This document shows positions 20,916 through 31,314 of a stretch of 64,000 nt of DNA, one piece after another. The notes beneath the pieces were generated by a model. The model searched no databases, had not been told where the DNA came from, and saw nothing but the letters and a program-made list of their open reading frames with translations. How positions within the stretch are numbered: position 1 is the stretch's first letter; every line of letters starts with the position of its first letter. The stretch covers positions 87,456,937 through 87,520,936 of the forward strand of contig OZ024834.1 of NCBI GenBank assembly GCA_964016985.1, given 5' to 3'. This stretch comes from Anodontia alba (lineage: Eukaryota; Mollusca; Bivalvia; Lucinida; Lucinidae). The position numbers were made by a program, and so were the translations under genes.

Positions 20916-21102
20916 GTTGTGTGTGCGTATACTCATCCGTGGAAAGCTTGGAGTATGTTCGCTCCAGTATGTTGAAAATCTTGGAGGCTGACCAGGAAGG
21001 GAGATTGGAAGGACTGCCCATGATTGTTATGTTAGCCTATGAACCGTACACACAAAAAGAGCTAAGTTATCTGAGGGAAAATGGTAGAGTTTTATCAAAC
21101 AG
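20916..21102 (+). CDS. ARHGAP35: p190 RhoGAP exon 8: pseudoGTPase domain 1, second half
   Basis: Residues 670-732. The acceptor is TTTTTATAAATAG and the donor AACAG|GTGAGG (phase 2). CVCVYSSVESLEYVRSSM aligns with human CLCLYNSKESLSYVVESI; GLPMIVMLAYEP takes the place of LPLTLILVNKRG, so the NKxD motif is absent, as expected for a pseudoGTPase. Confidence 0.92.
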
Positions 21103-22180
21103 GTGAGGAATATTTTGAATTTTTATATGAGTTGTGTTTTAAAACAAAAATGGGTCTTCTAGGAGCCGTGCTCCAAAGCACAGTTTTCTGACAGCAGATC
21201 CTGGGATCACAACTTCAGATCATAGCTTGGCCACAGGAAAATAGTTGGGCAAGTGGCAAACAGTGTAGACTCTGATCAGATGCTGCATTCAGCAGCATCT
21301 GATCAAAATCTACACAGTTTGCGTAGGCCTGTCCATCCCAGTATCCAGGCTTATTAGGGTAAGTAAGTTATGGAACAGTTACGAGTTATGGAAAGTTTGA
21401 GACCCAGCTCAGCCACATAACTTTCTTAAATCATGAAATATTTTCTACGGCCATTCTCTATCTTCCACCGATTCAAGAAGAGCAGTTGTCACTTGCTGAT
21501 AAAGAGTGCGCACAAGTACTGGTTAACCACTTAGAGGACTAAGCTTGCCCAGGAAAAAGTGTGAGTAGGTTGTCTGACTGCGGTCGACATGCTCCCAATG
21601 GCTTGACCGGGATGTAAAATTTTAACTCAGACATGTCAAAGTACTAAGTAATGCAAACTTGTAGCTTCACATTTTGAAATTCCTATCACATTTACCCTAT
21701 ATATTGGGAAACTTTAACTCCTTACCATAATTACCCTGAAATTTGAAAAGTCTTATTTTACGACTTACATGTACAGTGAAGCCTCGTTACAATGACAGCA
21801 TTTGTTCCCAAAGATATTGCTGTTAAAATGAATTTGCTGCTGTAAAGAAAACAATTTATTCATGTTTCTTCACAGAACATATGATTTGGATATTTGTTAG
21901 AATTGCCTCACTGAGGCAATTATAACACATATCCAAATCATATGTTTCTTGAATTATTAAATGCATTATCCTTGCATAAAATATGAATAATTGTCACCTT
22001 CTGAGCAAGCATTTTTCGTGTTCGTCAAATTATTATAATGAATTTTGTTGTTGTATCGAGTGTCGGTATAAAGTGGGTTGAAACATTGTTGACCCTGATC
22101 AAATGCCACAATCTTCTGCGTTTGATCTGGGTCTGCGCTGTTTGTGCGGGCTAGTCTGTTGAAATACTGTACTTTTGCGG

Positions 22181-22360
22181 AGGACTTGTTAAGGAGGCAT
22201 ATTTGATGATAATTACGGGATAATTGTCTCGATATCTCCATAAAATATAAGTTAAGGGTACTCATTCTAAGGCTCTTCTAATGAGTACCCACAACATATG
22301 TTTTTATGGAGAAAACAAATAAGAAAACATATCCCAGAATTATAACCAACTATTCCTTAA
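22181..22360. mobile_element. FB1b foldback, abutting TT1
   Basis: Left end GGACTTGTTAAGGAGGC, ends with ACTATTCCTTAA. It shares TTAA 22357-22360 with the next element. Confidence 0.6.
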
Positions 22361-22564
22361 CCCTTGCCGTGCTGAATAAATGAAGATGCCACGCCCACTT
22401 CTAATTTTCAGCCAATCAGATTGCTTGATCCTAGCTGTTGATACTGATTCACACACTGAATGACAAACAATGCAGATCCAGATCAGTTGGCTTCTTCAGA
22501 AGCCAACTGATCTGGATCTGCACTGTTTGCAATGGCAGGGTATATCCGGCAGGACAATGGTTAA
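22357..22564 (-). mobile_element. TT1 MITE, reverse orientation
   Basis: TTAA at both ends, CCCTTGCCGTGCTGAATAAA left end, core GGCTTCTTCAGAAGCC. Confidence 0.88.
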
Positions 22565-22833
22565 CAATTCCTCTGCTTTTGGTTGCTGCCTTTTATTTTA
22601 AACACAGCTCCAGATTAGAGGGGCTATCCAGATAATCTTTTTCTTATTTCTCACGAAAACATATGTTCTTTGTACTCATTAGAAGCGCCTCACCTAGAAT
22701 CTAAGGCGTACCACAACATTTTTTCCGTGGAAAAATAATGTTTTTCTTATCTCTCCATGAAAATATACGTTGCGGATACTCATGAAGCACTTCTAATGAG
22801 TACCACAACATATGTTTTCATGGAGAAATAAGA

Positions 22834-23124
22834 TTGATTGTGTTGGGGTTTAACGACACGTCAACCCTTGTGGGTCATTTTGTGTCGTCTCCCAGAGAAA
22901 GGGAGAAAAGATATAGAAGAGATAGTAGAGGAAATGAAAGAGAGGGTCAGGGAAGAAAGAGGAACAGGAATGAAAGTGAAGAAACAGAAGAAATAAAAAC
23001 ATCCCCCTCTACCCTTGCCTGCTAAAAGGATAGCAGGCCTTGCCCAACTGCCCGGAAGCCAATATCAGTTGGACGCCCCAGTGACGTAAGATACCCGTCA
23101 CCTTTGCCACACCCAACCACCCCG
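22834..23124 (-). mobile_element. SINE-B, antisense, 12-bp target duplication
   Basis: Full-length antisense copy inside the right arm of an FB1 (22610-23180), flanked by GGAGAAATAAGA at 22822-22833 and 23125-23136. Confidence 0.88.
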
Positions 23125-23239
23125 GGAGAAATAAGAAAAATATCATTACTTTTCGGATGAAAAAAAAATCCTTATCTAGAGCTAGGCTTTCAATACTTTG
23201 TATGTCCTCAATATTGAAGAGGTAACAGCAGTAAATTTA

Positions 23240-23431
23240 CATAGGTCTTGATAAGATGCTTTTTTCAGTCCAAAAGTATTGATATTTTTCTTATTTCTCC
23301 ATGAAAACATATGTTGTGGCTACTCATTAGAAGTGCCTCAATGAGGCGCTTCTAATGAGTACCACAACATATGTTTTCATGGAGAAATAAGAAAAATATT
23401 TACCTGATACTGACTCTTATCTAAACCTATG
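23240..23431. mobile_element. FB1 foldback element, well preserved
   Basis: Ends CATAGGTCTTGATAAG and CTTATCTAAACCTATG; core AGTGCCTCAATGAGGCGCTT. Confidence 0.82.
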
Positions 23432-24468
23432 GTAAAATGTCTCGTCAGTACACAGCTGTTGTCAGCTACCATGTTTATCACCTTAGTGTAACAGACAGAT
23501 CTGTGCAAACACTGTAGACTCGTGTAGACTCAGATCAGATGCTGCAGAATGCATCTGATCTGAGTCTACACTGGTTGCCTCTCAACCAACAGTTTTTAGA
23601 CACAACAGCAGGTAATGAAACAGACTTGTTCAAGTGTTAGAATAAGTATGGTAAGGAGTTAAGGTGTCCAGATATTTAGGGTAAATTGGTAAGTTTCGGT
23701 CAGCAATACAGACCCAAATCAGATTCTGGGGAATGGGGGGTCTGATCAGGGTTAACTCTTTTCCTCACTTATCTATAAGTTTTTAGACACACCGAAGGTA
23801 GTAAAATGGACTCCTTCAATTTTTAGAGGAAGCATGGTAAGTTTGTAAGATGTCCGAATATTTAGAGCAAACACTGTACTTTTCCTTCAGATGGAGGTTA
23901 TAGAAACTCCTAATGAAAGATCTGAATTTTGTATTTACCCAAAAATATTCAGATACGTTAATTCCTTACCATACTTGTCAAAATTTGAATGATTCTATTT
24001 TACCGCCCCATTGATGTGTCTAAAAACTGCTGGATGAGTGGCAAACAGTGTAGATCCTAGGTCAACTGTTTGCTCAAAACTACCACATAGCTACAGATAA
24101 GTAAGGATAGCCACACAATATTGGCTTACCAAGAGATATGTTTTGGTGGAGAAAATGTTACTTGAAGTTACTATGTCCCCCTACCTATTGTTTTTCAGCT
24201 GGCGTCGGCATTTGCATGATTTAGTGTTGGTATGGGCATCACACTTTCTTGTCAGCACAATATCTTGTGAACCAATGGTTGGATTATTACCCAGTTTCCA
24301 TGGATATATAGTTGGGACATAACAAAGAACTGATAGATTTTAGTGACCTTGCCCTAATTTTCAAGGTCACAGCATAAGAAAAACTGAAAATTCAGTTTGG
24401 GGACATCTGTTTTCTCTGAAAACACTGTTTCTAGTCATATATCTGATATCTGTGTTGTATATTTTCAG

Positions 24469-24624
24469 TTTGCAGTGTGACTTTGTGGACATTCCCGACG
24501 AAGATCTAGCCGAGAAGTTAAAGTTTTACCCGGAGCAGATAGAACAAGCTCTTATATCACTCACCGCAAATCAAGGGTCAAGTATCAGTCACAGAATCAT
24601 GGAGGATATAGAGGCAGACCTTAG
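24469..24624 (+). CDS. ARHGAP35: p190 RhoGAP exon 9: end of pseudoGTPase domain 1
   Basis: Residues 732-784. The acceptor is TATATTTTCAG and the donor CTTAG|GTAAAT (phase 2). LQCDFVDIPDED then EQIEQALISL and EDIEADLR align with human LQCVFLDPASAG, KQISQVLKGLL and DLADVDLR. There is no long open frame here; it was found by phase and homology between exons 8 and 10. Confidence 0.9.
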
Positions 24625-25717
24625 GTAAATTAGAATACTGTAAATGATCTTCATAGTAGTGTTGCCACTGATGATCGATTATAATCGATCATCAGTCACA
24701 TTTGCCTCTTGTGACTGATGATCAGAAAGATTTTTTATACCCGACTAATTGGAAAATTCTAGTTTTAGAAACATATTTTTCTCACATTTTATTTTTATAG
24801 GCAAGTTATAAAGAAATGAAATTCAAAGCTGTCTATTTGGGTTTTTCTAGATTTGTGGTCACTAAAAGAGAAAAAATTTAATAAAATAGCCTTAAATAAG
24901 TCGACCCAAAAGTACCGATATTTTGCATATTTCTCCATGAAAACATATGTTGTGGGTACTCATTAGAAGCGCCTCATGGAAAAATACTATCTGGGTACCC
25001 CTCCTATTGATCTGGAGCAATGAATAAGTACCTGGAAGAGGGCTAAATTAAAAGTGAATATATTTTCTACAAGTTGATTATTAATCTATGATCAGTCGGT
25101 TTTACAAAACCCATGATCAACTATGAAATTCTGTCCGATTCGCAACACTACTTCATAGCTCGTGATAGGATGCTTTTTATACACCCTGCAAACTGTGTGA
25201 GAAGGATATATTGTCCGTCCATTTTGGTGTATGCTTCTTTTCTTGCTAAATAATTTAGAAGGCAGTCATTACCTTGCAGGGGGTTTTAGGCTGAAACAAG
25301 AAGTGTCAATAAGCACTGCTTATTGACACTTCTTGTTTCAGCCTAAAAATATTCATATTTTTCTTATTTCTCCATGAAAACGTTGTGGATACTCATTAGA
25401 AGCACTCGCGATATACATCAATTTGTTGTCTGCTAGTTTGGCTCAGAGTGTCGTAATGGTGGTGACTAAATATTTACCATATAGACCTTAAGTATAGAGA
25501 CAGACAGGCTGCAGAACATGGCATCTGATCAGGGCTCACTGCTTGCCACTCAGCCAGCAGTTTTTAGACATCAACAGTTTGTTAAATGGATGCTTTAAAT
25601 TTTAATTACGACAATTATGGTAGGGAGTTAAGTTGTCCCAATTCTTAGGATAAATGTATTGAAGATTTCATTAAAAAAATGACCACTCTTGTAAGATGCT
25701 ATATTTATATATTGCAG
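24625..25717 (+). other. Intron 9
   Basis: A composite TIR element (24650-25155), a near-perfect palindrome GACACTTCTTGTTTCAGCC type (25290-25346), an FB1 half (25355-25410) and a decayed GCATCTGATC palindrome region (25500-25560). Confidence 0.75.
24650..25155. mobile_element. Composite TIR element carrying FB1-type core
   Basis: Ends TAGTGTTG.. and ..CAACACTAC; a GATTATAATCGATCATCAGT palindrome lies inside the left end and TGATCAGTCGGTTTTACAAA near the right. A half FB1 (24920-25015) sits in the middle. A second copy at 31885-32530 has the same arrangement. Confidence 0.6.
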
Positions 25718-26008
25718 GATTCTTATATGTATGATGTGTGCTGACCCCTATCCTATGGATATTGCCTTAAAACCTTTCATGAAAGACAGTAGTTTCGTTG
25801 TCGTCTCTGACCCGGAAACCTCGTCCCTGTCGGCAGAAGAAGACAATGTATTTACAATAGATGCTACAATCAATTTTATGAAACAGAAGATTGAAGTGGT
25901 GGCCACTTCATATCATGGTGCTGTAGCTTTACTGAACAAAGATGAGATTTTTCATGGCTATATCCTCGCCTACTGCCCAAAGAGAAAAGCCTCGGTCATT
26001 ACTATGAA
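25718..26008 (+). CDS. ARHGAP35: p190 RhoGAP exon 10: pseudoGTPase domain 2, main part
   Basis: Residues 784-881. The acceptor TATATATTGCAG is strong and the donor is TGAA|GTGAGT (phase 2). RILICMMCADPYPMDIALKP aligns with human [33 protein letters not shown] and FHGYILAYCPKRKASV parallel IELTVLSYHSSF and VHGYIVFYSAKRKASL. The P-loop and NKxD are not preserved, as in the human pG2 domain. Confidence 0.95.
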
Positions 26009-26288
26009 GTGAGTTTATAAGTTATAGAAAGTTAAGAATGCCTTTAAGTTTTGTAGGACTAATTTATAAACCTCTGATAAGATCAATATTTTGAAAACGT
26101 GTATTGCTATACCTGTCACTAAGTATATTTGATAATTCTATTGCCTTGCTGCACAAGAAAGACTACAGGTTGACTTCTATAGCAACATAATTTGATTGCC
26201 ATACCAGTGGCACAGGTTTGATTACTGACCAGACCATATGTAAGAATTATTTCTGCACCTGTAATGTATGGTGGCTTGTGGAAATACC

Positions 26289-26502
26289 TTAACTCTTGTT
26301 CTGCTGAACCCAGATATGCCCTGTTTTTGCAAACAGTGTAGATATAGATCAGTTTGCTTCTGAAGAAGCCAAGTGATCTTGAGCTGCACTGTTTGTCATT
26401 AAGTATGGGAATTTGTATCAACAACCTGGATCAAGTATTCTGATTGGTTGAAAATTAGAAGTGGGCGTGGCATCTTAATTTATTCAGCATGACAAGGGTA
26501 AG
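26289..26502 (+). mobile_element. TT1 MITE
   Basis: Left TTAA and CTCTTGTTCTGCTGAA; right CATGACAAGGG followed by TAA (one T lost); core GCTTCTGAAGAAGCC. Confidence 0.8.
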
Positions 26503-26924
26503 CCCTGTACAGTAGTTTCCTCAGTCTTAGGGTTGACTAGGCCATTAGTAAAAAGATTGTCTTTGGGGATGTATATGAACAACAAAGAGTCAGGTCATTC
26601 AACAAAGCTGCGCCATCTACTCAGGAACTAAGTTATATGTCACAATATTCTACACTGTCCAGTGATTCTGTATATATTCAGCAAAGGCCCTGTTTGGACA
26701 TCGTAGATGGATGGGCGGGCTGATCTGGGTCTTTGCTGTTGGAATATGCCCGGAAGGTACATTCTCATGGCATGACTCGTACGATTTTCTATAGCCTGGA
26801 AGTTTTGGGACAAAGTCTAGTTTAGTTAGGGGAGAATGTCATTGGGTTAGATATAAATATATCATTTATAGTGATTCCATATTACACTTGTTTAGTATTT
26901 GCTTAGTTTTGTCACTGGGCATAG

Positions 26925-27160
26925 ATATATAACACACTTTGCGGTACAAGCCGGCTTTTATAGTGATGGGGTAGAGTGCTCGATTTTCATGCAGGTGGCC
27001 TGGGTTCGATTCTCAGCCAAGGCGGACTTGTGAATGTTTTTCTTCGTCTGAAACATTTGGCGCCCACCTTAAATAACACACGTTTGCATAAAACTCCCTG
27101 AGTCTCGTTTCACATGATTCTCAGACTCTTAGAAATTTAGGGACGATAATTTGGAGGGGG
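26925..27160 (+). mobile_element. SINE-D, tRNA-like head
   Basis: A GGGGAGAATGTCA..GGG leader at 26831 and GCGGTACAAGCCGGCTTTTA precede a tRNA-like part with TGGGGTAGAGTGCTCG (A box) and GGGTTCGATTCTCAGCC (B box). The acceptor stem does not pair well, so this is not a functional tRNA. Confidence 0.55.
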
Positions 27161-27330
27161 AGAATGTCACTGGGTATAGGTATATAACACACTTGTACTG
27201 CCTTGCGGTACAAGCCGGCTTTTATAGCGATATGGTAGACTGCAGGACTTTGAGTCCAGCAGACTGGGTTAGATCCTGCTACGGGGGAAAAAGTGATTTG
27301 CATTTTTCCCCTATTACATACTTACTTGCA
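27157..27330 (+). mobile_element. SINE-D, second tandem copy
   Basis: Repeats GGGGAGAATGTCACTGGG and GCGGTACAAGCCGGCTTTTA. The tRNA-like part (ATGGTAGACTGCAGG, GGGTTAGATCC) differs from the first copy. Confidence 0.5.
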
Positions 27331-27369
27331 TTATTTCTCCTGTTACATATTGATTTCTGTTTCTTGTAG

Positions 27370-27542
27370 ATCTTTTGCTGAAAGTCTCCAACATACCTGT
27401 GTTCTGATTTTGGCAATCCCGGAGAATGGGGATCCTTCCTACAACATGAACGAGCATAGCCAGGGCTTCAAGGAGGGAGAGGACCTTGCTAGGTCTCTTG
27501 GTGGTACCTTCATGAGGATGACTAGTAGCTTCCATTTAAAAA
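27370..27542 (+). CDS. ARHGAP35: p190 RhoGAP exon 11: pseudoGTPase domain 2, C-terminal half
   Basis: Residues 881-939. The acceptor is GTTTCTTGTAG and the donor AAAA|GTAAGA (phase 1). HTCVLILAIPENGD takes the place of human IPIQLVALTDGAVD; EGEDLARSLGGTFMRM parallels EGEEIAQEIDGRFTSI. Confidence 0.92.
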
Positions 27543-28204
27543 GTAAGAAATATTTTGTATCTAAATAGATCTATCCTAAGACTTTCTAAAATTTGTACTA
27601 GCTGCTCTTTTGCTGATGATCAGGAAGTTGCGGGCTTGACTCCTGCTGGGTCGGCAACATTCTTTCGCTGAGTTTGATCACGAAATATTTTCTTAGTCAT
27701 TCTCTCCATTCCGCTGGTTCAAGAAGGGCAGTTGTCAGTTTCTGGCAAAAGAATGTGCACAATACTGGTTAACTGCTTAGAGGACTAAGCCTGTCCAGTA
27801 AACGTGTGGTTAGGTAAACTGACTGCGCTCGACATGACCCCATTGGGTTGACTGGGTCATAAAACCAGCACAACACAACAAGAGACCTATTTGGATGCTT
27901 AACCCATAGTAAACTGAATGAACTATTCCACATTATACATTGAAAGATTCTAATTTCAATTTTAGGTATGTCAGGCTATGTAATTTAGATATTCGTAGGT
28001 ATAGAGAAAAATGGTTGAACCATTTGCAAACGGTGGAGATCCGATCAGATGCTGCATTCTGCAGCATCTGATCTGGGTCTGCACTGTTTGCCAAATACCC
28101 TTTTAGGTGTCTCTAGACTACAATGGATTAACTGACGTGCAAATATCAGGACAGTTTTCGCTGTAAAATATAGATCTGCATAATGCGGTTTTCCTTGTTT
28201 GCAG
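27543..28204 (+). other. Intron 11
   Basis: SINE-A (27605-27875) and a GATCAGATGCTGCATTC palindrome (28020-28095). The rest is AT-rich with nothing recognised. Confidence 0.8.
27605..27875 (+). mobile_element. SINE-A, head partly lost
   Basis: From CTGATGATCAGGAAGTTGCG with the B-box TTGACTCCTGC, through the family body, to ATAAAACCAGCACAACACAA. Confidence 0.78.
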
Positions 28205-28379
28205 GTGCAATGCAATTATATGAAAAGTTTTTGCGTGATGTTTGGGAGAACCATGATGATGAGGACAATGAAATGATGAGTGATGAACCTAGTCCACCCC
28301 CGGCCTACGACCCGATGTACCGGCGACCGCCGGCACCTCTTCCCTTCCAGTCAACTAACAGAAGTAGTGATAGAAGCAG
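28205..28379 (+). CDS. ARHGAP35: p190 RhoGAP exon 12: end of pseudoGTPase 2, start of linker
   Basis: Residues 939-997. The acceptor is CTTGTTTGCAG and the donor AGCAG|GTTTGT (phase 2). MQLYEKFLRDVWENHDD matches the last helix of the domain (human LEIFHPFFKDVVEKK). Then an acidic stretch leads to SPPPAYDPMYRRPPAPLP, which holds a PPxY motif (PPAY, 28297-28308), the WW-domain ligand consensus, and a YxxP motif (YRRP, 28318-28329), the type that binds p120RasGAP SH2 domains in human p190A (known). Function of these copies is inferred. Confidence 0.9.
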
Positions 28380-28685
28380 GTTTGTAGAAACACAGGAAAT
28401 CTGACCTTCAACTGCCTGCAGTCTGTCAGCATTTAGCAGACAAATTCTTTTTCTTTGAAAAAAGAGAGTATAGTATTTCATTGCAAGTTTAAGCAATACT
28501 GACATTTTCTGCATGGTATCTCATTCATTAGTGGATGGATTATGTCCCTCCACCAAAGGGGAGGGTGACTTATAGTTTTTCATGTTGATCCCATTGGCGT
28601 TGGCATCATCTTCAGCCTTGGCATCAGCATTAGCGTTAGCATGACACTTTCTTGTCTGTGTGATATCTTATGAACCAGTAAGCAG

Positions 28686-29335
28686 GGCCCAGTTGTTCAA
28701 AGCATCGTTAGCTTAACAAGCACATTAGTGGTCAAAATGTTAACTGTTCTAATAAGTACAATATCTAATTCACAGGTATTCATAATCATCATCATCATAA
28801 TCGGATTTTTGATTAAAGTGCAGGTACAGGGGCAACACCCACATCAGTGGGCCCCCTTCCAGATAGCTGGTTTGCTGCACGCATGGCAGATCTCACACCA
28901 GATCTCCAGGTACGTCTATCATGAGGGGTGATAGCCGAGAGCTTCCACTCTCTGCAATCCCTCTCTGTCAGCTGCTTCCATGTCATTTTGGGCCTTCCAG
29001 GCCCACGCTTTCCATCAACCTGTTTGTCAAAGGCTGATTTGACTGCACCATTGGAGCATTCCACATGTCCATACCATCGAAGTCTTCTCTCCTTCAGAAT
29101 GAGGTCCAGATCCTCAATGCCAAGCCGCACAAGTAGCTCATTGGACCTGGTGGTGACAATGTCTTGCAGCCTGACATTGCAGTATTATTGCTGAAAAATT
29201 GTGAGTAGGTTTTGCAAATGCAAAAGCTACTCACATTTTTTCAGCAAAAATATTAGCGTATATGCCATATTTAATGATCAAAATTTTAACGATACGTTAA
29301 CTAACGACATCGTTAGTTTTGAACAACTGGGCCCA
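28686..29335. mobile_element. TIR element with GGGCCCAGTTGTTCAAA ends, carrying a LINE fragment
   Basis: Inverted ends GGGCCCAGTTGTTCAAAGCA and ..TTTGAACAACTGGGCCC; inner palindrome AAAAGCTACTCACATTTT. An uninterrupted copy is at 57842-58075. Confidence 0.82.
28785..29183 (-). mobile_element. LINE 3' fragment (C-terminus of reverse transcriptase ORF)
   Basis: Antisense. The - strand frame 29165-28816 reads LKERRLRWYGHVE.., GKRGPGRPKMTWKQL and RDCREWKL..DRRTWRS, the usual C-terminal signature of many non-LTR retrotransposon ORF2 proteins, with a stop TAA at 28813-28815. It is followed by a TGATGATGATG-type tail, also common at 3' ends of such elements. It is 5'-truncated, and GTATT flanks it (28779 and 29180 regions). 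Confidence 0.85.
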
Positions 29336-29654
29336 GATCTTTACCAAATTTGCATAGATATAATCATTGGGACTAGACACCGATTAGTTTTTGGTGATCT
29401 TCACCTAATTTTCAAGGTCATTGCCTGACAAAAAATGACAAATTTAAGCAAAAATGCACTTGAACTGCAAAATCTGTGTGAGGACATCAGTTTTCTCTGA
29501 CGTGTGATCAGGTAAACTTACTGGCTTGACATAACCTTAATGGGTTGACTGGGCCGTAAAATCTCAACTGAGATACTGTCCGATTAGTGTATTCTGTTCC
29601 TTGTTTCATTTATGATGATTGTAAATGCAAAGTACTCAGATTCAAATTAGATGA

Positions 29655-29770
29655 TGCATAGCTTGGTGTTTGCATTGATATTATGAAGATCTGGTTTGGG
29701 ATTGTTAATGGGCAAATTTTGTCAATTTTTGACTGAATTATCTGCCCAAAACATGATAATGGAGGGATAT
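29655..29770 (+). repeat. Interspersed repeat shared with 39240-39520
   Basis: TTTGCATTGATATTATGAAG, ATCTGGTTTGGGATTGTTAA and TGACTGAATTATCTGCCC recur at 39270-39350 and 39425-39500 with few changes. Confidence 0.7.
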
Positions 29771-29788
29771 TATTGTTTCATGTTTTTA

Positions 29789-29822
29789 TTCAGTCATAGT
29801 CTAGATGACAATAAGCCTGTGT
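29789..29822 (+). repeat. Duplicate of exon 13 splice acceptor
   Basis: 34 bp (TTCAGTCATAGTCTAGATGA..GCCTGTGT) match 29887-29920 with 2 differences, 98 bp upstream. It includes the AG and the first 28-29 bases of exon 13. Splicing here would shift the frame into a stop (GTCTAG) at the real exon start. Confidence 0.85.
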
Positions 29823-29891
29823 CAGTGCATTTTGTGACCGTGATGTCATTTTGTGGCATATTTCACTTGACATGTTATACTCAATTTTCAG

Positions 29892-30085
29892 TCATAGTCT
29901 AGATGACATTGAGCCTGTGTACGCCCAGCCAGTAGTGAATCGTAACCACACCTCGAACAATAGGTCCTACACCCCCTCACCACCACCAGTGCCAAGTTCG
30001 AGCCCTCCTCCGGAACCTGACTATTACAGCAGCTTACACTGTGTACGACCTAGTGACATCAAAGCTAGACGCAGTGAAACTGCAG
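29892..30085 (+). CDS. ARHGAP35: p190 RhoGAP exon 13: linker with YxxP and proline-rich motif
   Basis: Residues 997-1062. The acceptor is TCAATTTTCAG and the donor GCAG|GTCAGT (phase 1). SLDDIEPVYAQPVV contains YAQP, a YxxP motif like the RasGAP-binding tyrosines of human p190A (known in human: YAEP and YSVP). YTPSPPPVPSSSPPPEPDYY is a likely SH3 ligand and is disordered. The segment is poorly conserved in length compared with human. Confidence 0.9.
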
Positions 30086-30196
30086 GTCAGTAGCAAATGT
30101 TTTTCAAACCTTACATGTTGAATGATTTGTACATGTAACACCAGTATCCTTGAAGAACTAACTTGTGGAAAATTGTCGCTCCAGATAATTTGTAAC

Positions 30197-30413
30197 TTAA
30201 CTCTTAAAGTGACAGGCAAAATTGTAGCAGATGACATTCTTAGTTATCTTTTTTGTTATTTTTTTGAGAAAAATAAGACTTGGCATTTCATATGAATCGT
30301 CTGCTAGGCAGATGATTGATTCACTTGGAATGCCAAGTCTTATTTTTTCAAAAAAAAAAAAAAAAAATGTTTCAGAGTGTTGCTATAATTGTGATTAGCA
30401 CTGTAAGGATTAA
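30197..30413. mobile_element. TT2 MITE
   Basis: TTAA at 30197-30200 and 30410-30413; ends CTCTTAAAGTGACAGGC and GCACTGTAAGGA; arms AAGACTTGGCATTTCATATG. Confidence 0.78.
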
Positions 30414-30699
30414 GATGATATTGAGATTTTTTGTTACTTTTGCACCAAAGCATATGCCTAGTAAGTACTCACAACTTTATACCGTTATGGTGCAAAAACT
30501 GATAACAAAAATCTTCTTTCTTCTGGAGTTGTTCAAAAAGTGTGTGCTTGAGCTAATCATCAGTAAATTTGTGTACAGTACATTAGGGACATTGTCTTTG
30601 AATAATAATGAGTAAAAATCTGAACTGTCCACCATAGTAGTTGTTGACATTTATATTTCTCTTTATGGCAATTGGATGCCCCTCAACGAGAGATCACGC

Positions 30700-30870
30700 T
30701 TAGCTGAAAATTTTTGCCTTCCCTTTGAAAGGAGATCACACCAGCAGAGATTAATTTACTTCCCTGGTATATTAATGCCTTCTGGTATGGGGCTGTTCTT
30801 ACAGGAAAGCATTTGCATCCCTATGGGATGCAAATTCTTTCCTTTAAGAATAGCCCCATTGGACAAGGAA
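30700..30870. mobile_element. FB2 foldback variant
   Basis: TATGGGGCTGTTCTTA..GGAAAGCATTTGCATCCC and its inverted copy ending AAGAATAGCCCCAT. Confidence 0.6.
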
Positions 30871-30892
30871 TGTTGACACATTCTGGTGAAGC

Positions 30893-31135
30893 ATTCAGGT
30901 GGCCGAGTTGTTAGCGCTCCCAAATTTGGATCACAAAGTCCCAGTTTAGAGTCCCACTGGAGTGGAATTCAACTCCTTATTGTACGTCACTTAATTGCAC
31001 AGAGCCCTCCATTATCATACATCTGACATTTCAATATGACTTGAATAATGTTAAAAGAGATTTAAACCACTAAATCATCATCACTTTCTGGTCATAGAAG
31101 CATATATCCATTCCCTTCAAAAGATAATGAACCAC
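30893..31135 (+). mobile_element. SINE-C
   Basis: GGTGGCCGAGTTGTTAGCGC (A box), a decayed B box, then TTGCACAGAGCCCTCCATTA as in the copy at 14824. Confidence 0.6.
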
Positions 31136-31314
31136 TCCCATCAGTTAATAAGTGGAATGGCTCAAATATATTTCATAGCTCTAGATAAAAGTGCCCAGAT
31201 AAAAAGTTTTTTTTTATATTTCTCCATGATACTAAAAACAAGTTTTCATGAAGAAGTATTGTGCGGTAGAAAAACGTCTTTTCTAGAGTTATACTTGAAT
31301 TTGAATGCTGCATT

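Larger units (their letters stand above)
21103..24468 (+). other. Intron 8 (3.4 kb)
   Basis: Palindrome GATCAGATGCTGCATTC (21255-21330), SINE-A remnant (21430-21640), palindrome CATATGATTTGGATAT (21885-21950), FB1b, TT1, FB1 split by SINE-B, FB1, several copies of the GTAGACTCAGATCAGATGC palindrome (23500-23580, 23700) and a low-copy repeat (24170-24400) that also occurs at 28533-29500. Confidence 0.75.
26009..27369 (+). other. Intron 10
   Basis: TT1 (26289-26502), a GGCCCTG..GATCTGGGTC palindrome remnant (26685-26745), then two tandem SINE-D copies (26925-27160, 27157-27330). Confidence 0.75.
28380..29891 (+). other. Intron 12
   Basis: A low-copy repeat (28533-28685 and 29335-29500, similar to 24180-24400), split by a GGGCCCAGTTGTTCAAA-ended element (28686-29335) that itself carries a LINE fragment. 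Then a SINE-A tail (29510-29575), a repeat shared with 39240 (29655-29770) and a duplicated exon 13 acceptor (29789-29822). Confidence 0.8.

Noticed and set aside
26949..27025. tRNA gene
   Set aside because: B box is good but the fold is poor and a near copy lies 230 bp downstream within a repeat; called SINE-D.
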